Below, piece after piece: positions 8,156 through 18,586 of a DNA stretch of 21,509 bases. How positions within the stretch are numbered: position 1 is the first letter of the stretch; every line of letters starts with the position of its first letter. The translations under genes and the position numbers were made by a program. The stretch is from positions 235,439-256,947 of the forward strand of contig CAMPET010000062.1 of the NCBI GenBank assembly GCA_946803715.1. Reading direction: 5' to 3'. The notes beneath the pieces were generated by a model. It worked only from the letters and a program-made list of their open reading frames with translations, searched no databases and was not told where the DNA came from. The DNA comes from Beroe ovata. Taxonomy: Eukaryota > Ctenophora > Nuda > Beroida > Beroidae.

Positions 8156-8222
8156 CCACTGAAATTCAGTGGGAGATCTCCAAGTAGTGGTCATTTTGTT
8201 CCACAGACCACAACTTGTGGTC
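8156..8222. repeat. Pair of perfect 17-bp palindromes (8-bp arms, 1-nt centre)
   Basis: The first is ccactgaa-a-ttcagtgg at 8156-8172; the second is gaccacaa-c-ttgtggtc at 8206-8222. Further tggtca words lie around them (8188-8193, 8230-8235). The second palindrome contains two inverted TGTGGT words, which match the core bound by RUNX factors. Whether they are bound is unknown; they could equally be stem-loops. Confidence 0.7.
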
Positions 8223-8356
8223 ACAAGTAATGGTCACTGATGGGTATTCCTCACTTTTTTCATCAAATATTCTGATTGATTAGGAGTAGTCATTAATGAG
8301 CGTTTAATAAGGTGGGAACCAACTTTCGCCACATGAGGGTTGCACGATGGATTACA

Positions 8357-8372
8357 GTTAGCTCGAGCTAAC
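8357..8372. repeat. Perfect 16-bp palindrome
   Basis: gttagctcgagctaac is self-complementary without a loop, as expected of a dimeric protein site rather than an RNA hairpin. It lies about 560 bp upstream of the PBX start codon. Confidence 0.7.
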
Positions 8373-8929
8373 CACTTTATTCAATCAAATTTGAGTTTGC
8401 TCACGAAACATGTATAAACTAAAGAATCTCATTACTGTCCAGAATATCGCCAGCTCCCCCTGAGAGCATCATCAGCTCGGGCATTCAATTGTTTAAATAG
8501 TCTCGGTAGCGTCATTTTTGTCAGAATAACTTGATTGGAATTTTTTGTTTGAATGATTTTGTTTTTAACTTGATTGTGCGGTTATTGATTATTTTCTACT
8601 GCTCTAATTACTAGTATTTTATCGTTGATAATGTACACGTAAAAGTCTCCAAATAAATGAACGTGTTTAATTCGCTAACTCTACTTGAACTTATGGGTCG
8701 CTCTGAAACTCGTGAGCTTCCCTGGATATAAGTTTCAGTTAATGCTCAATGTGTATTGTTCAACGAGCGGTCATTCAATATTAATGGGAGCTAATTAAAG
8801 CGGAAGAGATTGGTTAATTTGGTACATTATAACGGGATGTAGCAAGTGTCTAATGTGTACTATTAATGGCATTAACAAGGCAATCCCGCAGAATTGAGTA
8901 TTACTGACTCTCCAATAATTGTAGCTGGG

Positions 8930-11900
8930 ATGATTAACGGAGGGAGAAGTGAATCAGGTGTTGACTGTGACAGAAAGGGCGTGGTCAGTAAGAACAGGGA
9001 AGTACAGCAGCAAATTCTATCCGTTGATACGGCAGAGGATCATGTTCAAAGGTAAAGTCGGAGTTTCCCTCTAACTAAACCAAGTTTACCTTGTTTCTCT
9101 TTCTTTGCTTAGTTTCTAGGTGTTCTTTTCGTTTTTATTCCTTTGTTAGATGAACGGAATCCACTGAAACTGAACCCACTGAATTTGATAGTGTAGTCAC
9201 TGTTATAATTATACCAAAGAGAGACATAGTGGAGCCTGACCATCTTCGCAGTGTTGCTCTTTTCGTTCACACGTTACCTATTCAAACTGAGAATCAAGCC
9301 ATGTCTTAGAGGACATCAGTTACACATGATTGGTTCGTGATCGACCACGTGACAGTTATACACGTATTCCATTGGTGGATAACACACACGTGATTATATA
9401 TTCGCAGGATGCTAGCAGAGGAGCTGGAACACAACCCGTACAAACACGTGCTGTGTGACGTGCTACAGGAAATAACCCAGCAGTCACTTTCACTCCAGAC
9501 ACCAACCTCTTTCGAAAACGGTGTGTTGAATTCACACTTTTTATGTGTGCCAACGCGTGTTCGAAAACGGTACGCGTGTGATGAATGCATACTATTTATG
9601 TGTGCCAAAAACACAAAAATAGATGCATATCATTTGTGAACAGAGTCAAAAGAGAATTAATTAACTATCTCTCATCCTAAAAAACACACTTGTCCATATT
9701 TCATACCACTTGTTGAGTTGGGAGTTGGAATACTACTCGAGTATGGAGCTAGAGATACAGTCGTATGTGTTTTCGTATAATCTAGACTGCGACCCTATAC
9801 AGCAATCCAATGTGACACCTGTGAGCAACACACACACGCACACACTCACGCATACATTTACGTGTACAGTGTGTAGGTACGACGTGAAGAACCAGGTGCG
9901 CATTAAAACAGAGAAAGAATTGCCACTGTGGTTATTCTCTGTAGTCACTTATTTCTCAGAGAATAGAAACTCATATTTCTATGTGAGAATGTGTGAACTG
10001 TTATAGTAGTAAGTAAAGTGGTTATTGTCGATATTCCATGTGTTGCACAGAATGTGACATATCTCATGTGTAACTTGGTCCAACTGTACACCACAGAATA
10101 TGGTACATCAGGCTGATGTCATCAGCATCATCTTGCCATGGGTCCTAGAATTGACTGAAAATATGTGAAAATGGACGTTTATTGGACTTTCTTGGTGATC
10201 ATTTGACATGTTGTCTATTGCGAGAGACCCCAAAGGTAAATGCTGTTGCTATACGGGTGTATGGCAACATTTACAGGAACACTGGTGTATAACAACACTG
10301 CTCATTTAGTGTTCCATGTGGCATTGTGGCAATGTCTCTTCTTCAGTTAGAGTGAGTCATTGTATGGCAGTTCTACACTTATACAACCACTCTAATCCAA
10401 AAAACGAAGAGATCATGAAAATCAAGGAAAATTGGTCATCTGAGTGTGATATTGAACATTGGTGATCTGAGTGGTCATACCACGAGTATAAACGACGATT
10501 GATCGATTCACATAATCGATTTCACAATATCTTGTCCCTGTGCGTGTATTTGTGTCGTGTATGTTTGTAAGTTGTAACAAATGCTTCATTCTTCATAATC
10601 AATATATGTATAGCTGGATTGAATACAATTTGATTGATCTCAATGCATTGTCGTTGAATATTGAGTGTGCACATCCATATTTCATTGTTCATTCGAACAT
10701 TCATTTTACTCACACTTGCAATGCGGAATGATGGGTACTGTTGAATGTATGTATAATATGTGAATAGTTTCATCTATACATAATAAGCGGCATAATATAA
10801 GGAGAAGTATTGACCTTGTATTGTGTTACAACTTACAAAGCATTGTAGACTGTGTGTAAGTGTGTGTGTGTGTGTATGTGTGTATGTGTGTGTGTATGTG
10901 TGTNNNNNNNNNNNNNNNNNNNNNNNNNNNNNNNNNNNNNNNNNNNNNNNNNNNNNNNNNNNNNNNNNNNNNNNNNNNNNNNNNNNNNNNNNNNNNNNNN
11001 NNNNNNNNNNNNNNNNNNNNNNNNNNNNNNNNNNNNNNNNNNNNNNNNNNNNNNNNNNTGTTGGCTTTTGTGTGTGTGTGTGTGTGTGTGTGAGTGTGAG
11101 TGTGTGAGTGTGAGTGTGTGTCTGTGTCTGTGTCACGTGTGTAACAAACTTCCTATTCCAGAGCAGCAGATGGTACGGTTAGACAGCATGTTGGCGTCAG
11201 AGGGGATCACCGGACCAGAAAATAACAGTGTTAGTGGGGAGAGTTTTTCTCATCAACTTTCAATCGAATCTCGATTGTTATTGATATGTCGCCCCCTTCA
11301 CATAGTTGCATACACTTCTTTATTGCTCGTTTAAAATTGAAGTATTACTCTCACTGATGAAGTATAATCCGGTACATCACACTAAAACACGGCTATATAG
11401 TATAATACTGTGCTACTAGAGTTTAGTACTGTAACTTGATCCTAAGTGTTAGCTACAACTTGGCACAGTAATTATATGTGAGTGTGTCCGTGTTTGTTGA
11501 CACTCTACTCTAAACTTCTATAATCTACGGGCACTGCAGCAGTCAGCAGTACAAGAATCACGTACTAATATGTTACTTTTGCGAACGTTGGAGTTACGCG
11601 GCATCAATAATAAACCATGAAGCAGCGGTCATCATATTCAAGTGATTTTCATGAAATGAATGGTTGAGAAGTAGGAGAATAAATTCTCAATTCTCATACT
11701 TTCATGGCATTGAAAATCACATACTCTGATATATTGTTTCTTGCGACAGTGATATGTGTGGTTTCGTTCAGACACGAAAATTGAATTTTCGTCTTATCAG
11801 ATTACCACTTATTATCACTTCTCAACTGGATTTGACTGGTTTTAAAACCAGTTTCTCCTTTAAATTTCCCGTGTGTCGAGGTAATTCGTAAAACCTGTTT

Positions 11901-13459
11901 TGACGTGAATTTCATGAAATATTCACATGACATTCGATACTTGTGCAATAATATTCGTCTATACGATTTAAGGCATTCATTGGCCTCATAGGTGACCCAG
12001 GGACCTGGGCCACTGTGGGTCACTGAGGGTCACTGACCCTCCAGTAAACTCCCACGCTCTCTCCCCTTTCCTCTCTACTATGATTTCACCTCACGCCCTC
12101 GCCATCCCTCACCTTCCTCATGTTCCCAGGTCACAGAAGTTTCACCCGAGCAACGAGAATACCAGGAAAAGATATCAATTCTCCGTAAAGTGTATCAGGA
12201 GGAAATGTCGGCATACGAGAAAGCGTGCCAGAATTTCCAGGGTCCAGTTCTAGCACTCCTTGAGCAGCAAGCTACGCTGAGACCCGTACCTCAGGCGGAG
12301 AAGGAGGTGCTCTTGGCACACATCCAAATCAGATTCCAAGGTATGGATTTTTCGTGATGGTCAGATGTATTACTACTAAAGCTTCATCGCAAACGTAATG
12401 TATTACTATGGTATCAGCTAGGAACTGGCCCTCGAACAAGCAGTGTTGCTGAGACATGATTTTAAAACTTGTTAAATGTGATTGAGTATTGTCGGCAAAT
12501 TTCATGGAACTATTTCAGGCATTGAACTACAACTAAAGGAATCGATATGTCAGGCAGTGATTCTGCTACGGAATCGCGTCTTTGATGCAAGGTACTTGAC
12601 AGTGTAGACTGCGTATATATACATGCAGTAATTATGTATTACAAACTTACGTAATATGTATTTGGAAAGATATCTTGAGTCCGAAAGTTACACGTTGCTT
12701 AGGACGCCTCAAGAACGGCGCGCGCGAACACCAATTCACTATTCTGTTGATAACAAACAAATTTCAGCACATCGCGCACGCGCGTTCCTCACAACCGATT
12801 TAGAGACACGAATAAACATGGTTTAGCAAAATTAGACGAAGCTAAGGCAACGTAACGTTTTTATAGTCTTTGCTAAAGTACTTTATACTGTATATTCCAT
12901 GCTGGAGAATATTTTATTCCGTTCTACTGAGCATACTTTCTAGGCTCTTCTCTGACCTCATCGGGTATAACTGAGACGGAAAACGAACACGACTCTGATT
13001 GAGCCGCGCATTTTGGTGATTCAAATTAATCGATCAGTTTGTCATATTTGTTCCCGCAGGCGAAAGCGGCAGAACTTCACGCAGACCGCCACGGTGATAT
13101 TGAATGAGTATTTCTACAACAACCTCTCCAACCCATACCCCAGCGAACAAGTTAAACAAGAACTGGCTGCAAGTTGTAACCTAACTGTAGCCCAGGTACT
13201 GAATGACATTCCATATTACTCATCGCGAGAATGTCTGGTGAAGTAAATTCCATTCGCATTTTCATCCTTCTAATCTTTGTGTCTGGTCATCGTTATCATT
13301 ATGCCACAGGTTACTAATTGGTTCGGTAACAAACGAATCCGGTTCAAGAAGAGTTTTGGTAAGAGTGACGATGAAATTCTATCGGAGGAAACTCACGACA
13401 TTGGTTTCGGGGATACTATGCAAGGAGATAAGGACAATTCAATGGATGATGCTAGTTGA
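8930..13459 (+). CDS. PBX: PBC-class TALE homeodomain transcription factor (PBX/extradenticle homolog)
   Basis: Exons: 8930-9051, 9408-9520, 11162-11229, 12130-12340, 12519-12591, 13060-13195, 13310-13459. The sum is 873 nt, or 290 residues, with GT-AG junctions and consistent phases. PBC proteins bind DNA with Hox and MEIS partners in the nucleus. PBC-A (about 28-100) shows [23 protein letters not shown] and [21 protein letters not shown] (about 101-193) shows [19 protein letters not shown] and [19 protein letters not shown]. The homeodomain (about 195-258) has RRKRQNF, the TALE loop LSNPYPS and WFGNKRIR with Gly50 (247) and Asn51 (248), the PBC hallmarks. Intron 6 splits the homeobox between residues 44 and 45 (AQ|VT). 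The start ATG is the first in a frame open only from 8876. After the homeodomain only about 32 acidic residues follow (SDDEIL, MDDAS), against over 130 in human PBX1. Identity is secure; exons 1 and 2 are more divergent and less certain. Confidence 0.94.
10850..11138. repeat. TG microsatellite spanning an assembly gap
   Basis: (TG)n with occasional TATG units runs from about 10850 into the gap, and (TG)n with TGAG and TCTG units continues after it to about 11138. Open frames across it are simple-repeat artefacts. The repeat ends about 24 bp before the PBX exon 3 acceptor. Confidence 0.92.
10904..11058. other. Assembly gap (155 N)
   Basis: Run of 155 undetermined bases within the TG microsatellite in PBX intron 3. 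The true length is unknown. Confidence 0.99.
12711..12790. repeat. GC-rich inverted repeat in PBX intron 5
   Basis: The left arm aagaacggcgcgcgcgaaca (12711-12730) pairs imperfectly with the right arm at 12768-12790, whose reverse complement begins gaggaacgcgcgtgcgcg. A short AT-rich spacer separates them. The GCGC-rich arms in an AT-rich intron recall the fold-back elements at 3963-4569, but the sequence is too diverged to place in those families. Confidence 0.45.
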
Positions 13460-13503
13460 AGTAGATATACATAATAGTATCATTTAATGTGACTGTGTAA
13501 AGT

Positions 13504-13529
13504 ATGAACTAAATGCGTCTTTAGTTCAT
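13504..13529 (+). other. Perfect stem-loop in the presumed PBX 3' UTR
   Basis: atgaactaaa and tttagttcat form a perfect 10-bp stem with a 6-base loop (tgcgtc), starting 45 nt after the stop codon. It could be a structural or protein-binding element in the mRNA. A second hairpin (attctatc/gatagaat) lies at 13956-13977. No canonical AATAAA follows closely; ATTAAA occurs near 13699. Confidence 0.55.
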
Positions 13530-15750
13530 TAGGCGATACTAGAATAGCAAGATACGTTTGAAATTCGTTAATTTATTACCGCTCTTATTTGAGACACCGA
13601 GGGTTTTTCTCATTTACTCTTCATTCTTCTATTTATTATTCATTTTTTACTTTATGCTAGATTGCTGTTATCATATTTACTGTTTCATCTTCTGTATCAT
13701 TAAACGTTGCTATTATACCTAATACAACCACTAGATACTGTATTTTATTTGTACAGAAAACCATCAATGATACTCGTAAGGTATCACATAATCTATGACC
13801 ACTTGAATCTAAATTCCGGGGATATGGATTTCATGATGATACACTTGATCTGCATATGATAAGATTGTTTCTTTTCGTAGATCTATCAGTGTAAAATACC
13901 AACAATCGGCATTACATGCACATTTCTCATCACTTAGAATGACTTGCATGCTCTGATTCTATCGATAAAGATAGAATTATCATGCTGGTTTAACATATAT
14001 CTGGTTTTACAAATAACACTTTTTCACAAGGGTAAGTTAGCATTCCTCAAAAACTAATACAAATATATTCCCACAGTATCTCACGCATTTTCACCGTACA
14101 ATTTAAATATGGGAATGCAGAGTAACGACATAAATCAATATCTCAGTATTAGTTTGTCAACGTTTTCCGATCCGATCCAGTGGCGATTTCATAAATCCCT
14201 ATTCAATAGATAAGGTAGGATCATGACCAAGCATTTTTTGAATAATTGATTGAGCAATTCATCCAGTAAAAAACGGCATTGGATTGTGACATATTCTTTA
14301 TTTCCTTCTTTTGCTGACAATGACGTTATAGATGTTAGCAAGCAATTCACATCATGCTGATGCATGGTTTTATATCTTTAGTGTTTTTCGTGGAAATATC
14401 GATCGCCGTTTCCGGCCACCTGGATTCAAAGTTACTTCTACTGATCGCACCATTTCAGAAGTATGATTTATATCTAACAGAGCTGGTGGAAATTCAATAA
14501 TGGCTTGATTGATAGTGGATGTTTACACCAACCACATTCTATTGGTCGGCCATGCATATCTATCGGAATCAATATCGACCGATTGCTAGCGATATCTATC
14601 ATGGAAAATTAAAAAGTTGTGGTTTTAAATGGTAGTTTTTTCTATAGGTGGTCGTTGAGTTCTGTAATCGTATTTGTGTGATCACTTGCACTCTTCACCA
14701 TCATATATTCTCATCTTCTAGCTATCTATTGAGCTGTTTTCTCGGGTCACAAGTTTGATCATTGAGGATTGATCATCTTGAAATTCAAGTTGAATATTGA
14801 GTTGCATACTGCCGTTCAAGTTTACGAGGAAGTGAGTATGATTGTTAGCAATACCATGACTAGATGTTCTAAAGCACGTTTATTATCTTTGTGAAACCGT
14901 ACGTATGTATGTTTGTGTACCCTTTTCCGTCATTATAGCATCATATTTGGAGATTTCGTGTCTGTAAGTAAACTCACCCTGCACTGCGAGAAAACCGTGA
15001 TGTGTGCACTGTGCATCAAATTGTGGTACTTGGTTAATAAGTGTCTCGGGGGTAGAGTGTTGACAAGGTTGTATTGTCATTAAATTGTGGATGGACGTTG
15101 GACACAATGATCGTTACGTCAATTTGACCACCAAACTTCTTATTTTTTCTCGCCATCACTCGTATCTTCATGCACCATCTCATGACACAGTACTTCCGAT
15201 CAGCTGACACCCGGCTTCCTTGAGCCCGGAGATTAAAGACGTGAAAACGAACGTATGCCGACATCGACTAAAATCGCTATAGCCTTGATTACAATTCACG
15301 CTACATGGCATCACAATGGTCATTGAATCTTAAACTGTAAACAAGAGTTGGGAAACAACAACGGAAATACACGTCATGCCAGCACATGCTGTATTGGTTT
15401 TTAAACCGTATCGACTAGAGCTCTCTGATAGCGCCAAGCTGAATGATACTGTTTTCTTTGTTTTCAAAAATTGGGATTACCTTCAAGTTCAAATTACAAA
15501 AAACCGTGCTTTAACTCGAACTGATATGCGTTTAAAATTTAGACTCTTTCTGATTCTATATCATCAAGTGGAACATCCACTCATGTAATTGTAGTCATTC
15601 AAGTCATTTTCAAAGCAATCGCCGCCACCTCCAGAACAGTGCCCGCACGTTTTGTACGACTATGAATGAAGTGCACACAGTCACGCCATCCGATATAGTA
15701 CGTGGTGACAATACCATGCATCCGCTATCCCCGTGACACGTGCTGTGATC

Positions 15751-15792
15751 GTGTGTGTGTGTGTGGATGTGTGTGTGTTTGTGTGTGTGTGT
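15751..15792. repeat. TG microsatellite
   Basis: gtgtgtgtgtgtggatgtgtgtg-type tract of about 42 bases, slightly interrupted. Confidence 0.9.
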
Positions 15793-15867
15793 GAGCATCA
15801 GCTCACACCTCCTCTCTCAACCCAGATTTTACTCTCAATATGCTCGCAACTAGATGAAAGTAACCCA

Positions 15868-15868
15868 N
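15868..15868. other. Ambiguous base (N)
   Basis: Single undetermined base in intergenic sequence. Confidence 0.99.
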
Positions 15869-16165
15869 GTCAGATGTATTCTTCAACTACGTTATTGCAC
15901 GCGGTTGGTAACTTGTAGCAGTATTATAAGCTTGAACTTCCGACGTAACGCTTGTGGTTTCTACAAATAACGTGTTTTCCTGATCACACTACCTACTTGT
16001 TTAAAGTCAGTGTTGATGATTTCCAGAGATAGTTTTGTAGCGATTTTTTAAAAGAACCGCAACGTTTTTAGTCTCTTGGCCATTTTACTGTGAAAATAGA
16101 ACCGATTTATATACACCCAAAAAAACCGTGAAATTCGATTTTTGGAAAGATTTCTCTACAAAATC

Positions 16166-18173
16166 ATGAAACTCCCGGTTGTTGACATTGACGGGGAGAG
16201 AGCTATCCTGCATTTGGGTAATTCATTCTCGCTGGAGTTAGTGTGGCCGTTCCTTAATGACTACAGACATCTTTAGTTGAACATAATACCCATTCAAAAG
16301 TATTATACCAGGTAGTATTCCCACACATTGTATTCCCACACATTGAACGCCTCACTCTCTTGCAGGTGACAGAGTCAAGAGGAAGGGCAAGAGGATGCGA
16401 CTGATAGACGATATGGCAACTTGCCAAGACGTGTACTGCGGTGGTAACTTTGCACCGGAGCACAGCAAGTCATTCAGGAACACCATTGCCATTGCTCCAC
16501 TGAAATCGTTCCTAAAACTCAAGAAAACAGTGCAGATGATTGGGAACAGCAAGTTACACCAAGCGTACAAACAGATCGACGGCATGGAGAGATATGCCAT
16601 GACTGAATATCAGGTTTAAATCACCACTGCTTTTAATGCCGATAATGATAATTGATCATGAAAATCCGATAATCACCTGATAATTGGGTGTCCTAAAAAC
16701 CTAGCAATTACTAAAACACAACACATACCAACTTCACAGTTGTACGAGAAGAAGCAAGAGCGTACCCTGGATAGAATCAGTCGGATTGCTCCCTCCAAAC
16801 AACTCTACAAACTAGATAGGATCATGAGGAGAGCGTACAATGACCAGGATGAACTACGGGCTCTATCCCGGAACTCTCAGATGAGGACACGAAAGAGGAG
16901 ACACCGGGTTAGTACTAGTGGGTGAGTGACTTTCGATCCAGACTGGACAGCATGATCGTTTTATTTCCAATTCCGGCACAGGTGAAAGCTAAGAAGCGAT
17001 CTGGTGGAACATACATGAAGAGACTGAAGCTTGCCTCGGATAGTCTCAAGAACACGGATCCAGAATCAAGTTTTGGGACTCTACTCAACATGGAGTCATA
17101 TCTTGCTTTTAAAGGTTAGTACTCGAAATGGGGATGTTGGATATGTCATTGTCATGGGATATCGTTCAAAAAGAGGAAACGTGTCGGCAATAATAGTAGA
17201 ATCAGGTGCAAACCAGGATAGGCCGATCCATATGTGCTTTTTTCGTCACGATATGAAATACAATGAGAGGTGTTCTCCGGTCAGATATCTCAAAAGCCGC
17301 GGGAAGCAGCAGGAAAGGGAAAAGAAGGAAGAGACGGAGACGGAAGGATGGACCTGGATTTAGTAAAACAGAGCATGAAGCATTGCAAGATAAAGCGCGG
17401 GAGGAATTGAAGTCAAAATTCCCGAAGTAAGTCGAAATGACGTACACGAGCTTACTTTACCAAGTATCTAACAAAAACTACCCATACATTGATCCATGCA
17501 CTTGATCTAAGTTGAAGAAACAGTATTGCATGAATTTGAGATGAACGCTGCCCTAGGTTTGAGCATCATGATCAAAAGAAAAAGCTGATGTACGCAAAAT
17601 TGACGGAAGATGAAATAGCAAGGAAGAAGGAAGAGTTTTTCAAAAGGGTGGAGTGAGTAAATATCTCAGTGGAGGATATTGCAATTTCCTTAATTGACCA
17701 ATTAACAATCAATTAACTACTGATCATGTCTATCTCTGACTACAGGGAAGTACCTACTACCATGTCGATTGAAGAACTTCTAGCTCAACCTCGGGTTCGA
17801 CGAGGATTCAGACCCTCCAAAGTTATCGGTGGGTTTCATCGGTATTTCTAGCCCTGTTATCAGTTAGTTAAGCCCCCTGTGTTGATCTCATATACGCCTC
17901 CCTAGTGTATTGATCTCACAATGGCCCCTAGAGTCCTTTAAGTTTAATCCTTTATCTCAGAATCTGAGTCACCTGACCCGGCTACGGAACGAATACGAAG
18001 CCGGAGGAAATCATTTGATCCGTTTCTCTTCACAACGGGATCGGCTCACGGGATCCCAACTTTTACCGGTTCCAAACCCCGGCCCCTACAACGGAGTTAT
18101 AGCAGGAGGGAAATGGCAGAGAAGAACAAAATATTCAAGGTTAGATTTGAATACCCATAATATACCTCTATAG
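16166..18173 (+). CDS. Unrecognised highly basic protein, 8 exons
   Basis: Exons: 16166-16217, 16366-16613, 16740-16907, 16982-17114, 17285-17426, 17557-17652, 17746-17828, 17932-18173. The sum is 1164 nt, or 387 residues, and all seven junctions are GT-AG and in phase. The protein is rich in Lys, Arg and Glu: KRKGKRMRLIDD early, RTRKRRHR and KAKKRSGG mid-way, and an almost purely basic run (RKGKRRKRRRRRKDG) in exon 5 that resembles a nuclear or nucleolar targeting signal. Helical, coiled-coil-prone parts follow (LTEDEIARKKEEFFKRVEE), then SIEELLAQPRVRRGF. The last exon has LTRLRNEYEAGGNHLIRFSS. I do not recognise a family. The ATG at 16166 is the first in a frame open from a TAG at about 16097; a non-coding first exon is possible. 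The donor of exon 3 is set at gttagt (16908) because the stronger gtgagt at 16922 breaks the frame. It may continue into the next gene if an unseen exon links them. Confidence 0.68.
16316..16345 (+). repeat. Tandem duplication of 15 bp
   Basis: tattcccacacattg occurs twice back to back (16316-16330 and 16331-16345), in intron 1 of the basic-protein gene, 20 bp before its acceptor. Confidence 0.85.
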
Positions 18174-18586
18174 ATAAGACTCTCATTTCGATTGTACGTT
18201 TTATCGATCATCAAATAAAAATCCTGCTTTCATTTTTCACTGAAAGTATGAATTAAAATGAATGCTGTTCATCATATTCTTGCCGTGCACGACTTTAAGA
18301 TTATATCTATGGGAAGACTGTTTGCGTCATGGTATCTAGTTTTAGTACTAAGCGTCTGCTTCGCACAATGGTTGCGGTTTTCAGGTAAACTATGTTTAAC
18401 TTTTAGCTGTGGACTATGCTCATCTCTTTTTTACATAGGGGATCGTTCTTTGGAAGATGTCTGTCTGAAAATTATTATGAAGGAGTGAATAGTGATAACA
18501 TACATTCAAATGCACAGTTTCAGTGCTTTATCTTTGAAAGAACTTTTATTGCCCACCCGTGATTTTAAATATTTTACACCATTGCC
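18174..18586 (+). other. Short intergenic region between two unrecognised genes
   Basis: About 413 bp holding a candidate poly(A) signal and, presumably, the 5' UTR of the next gene. A 76-codon hydrophobic ORF (18258-18488) is present but not supported by similarity or splicing. Confidence 0.45.
18214..18219 (+). promoter_or_regulatory. Candidate poly(A) signal of the basic-protein gene
   Basis: AATAAA begins 41 nt after the stop at 18171-18173. Its position supports ending the gene at 18173 rather than splicing on at the possible donor at 18140 (ag|gttaga). Confidence 0.5.

Larger units (their letters stand above)
7879..8929. other. Intergenic region between TAPT1 and PBX
   Basis: About 1 kb with no supported coding exon. 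It includes the TAPT1 3' UTR, probably the PBX promoter and 5' UTR, and three perfect palindromes listed separately (8156-8172, 8206-8222, 8357-8372). The remainder is AT-rich without recognised features. Confidence 0.5.
9521..11161 (+). other. Long third intron of PBX (about 1.6 kb)
   Basis: This is by far the longest intron of the gene. It holds CA/TG microsatellite tracts (about 9826-9853, 10850-10903 and 11067-11138) and a sequence gap. No exon-like sequence with PBX similarity is needed here, because exon 2 (phase 1) joins exon 3 directly to give [11 protein letters not shown] in frame. Confidence 0.7.
13460..16165. other. Intergenic region between PBX and the basic-protein gene
   Basis: About 2.7 kb. 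It contains the PBX 3' UTR, two small hairpins, a TG microsatellite at about 15751-15792 and one N at 15868. Several ORFs of 60-76 codons occur on both strands, but none shows recognisable motifs or splice-linked partners. I see no supported gene. Confidence 0.5.

Noticed and set aside
9710-10006. 98-codon plus ORF in PBX intron 3
   Set aside because: Contains a CA microsatellite (HTHTLTHTF) and no PBX-like or other recognisable motif.
10774-11334. Several ORFs across the TG repeat and N gap
   Set aside because: Translated microsatellite and undetermined bases; only 11162-11229 is coding (PBX exon 3).
14883-15264. Two overlapping minus-strand ORFs (74 and 76 codons)
   Set aside because: No recognisable motif, splice link or codon pattern; length is within chance expectation.
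15376-15588. 70-codon plus ORF in the PBX downstream intergenic region
   Set aside because: No motif and no convincing exon signals; cannot be supported.
17031-17363. 110-codon plus ORF over introns of the basic-protein gene
   Set aside because: Out of frame with exon 4 and exon 5, which are fixed by phase-consistent junctions.
18258-18488. 76-codon hydrophobic ORF that could look like a signal peptide or membrane peptide
   Set aside because: Lies between two spliced genes just after a poly(A) signal, with AT-rich composition and no similarity; a small secreted peptide cannot be excluded but has no support.
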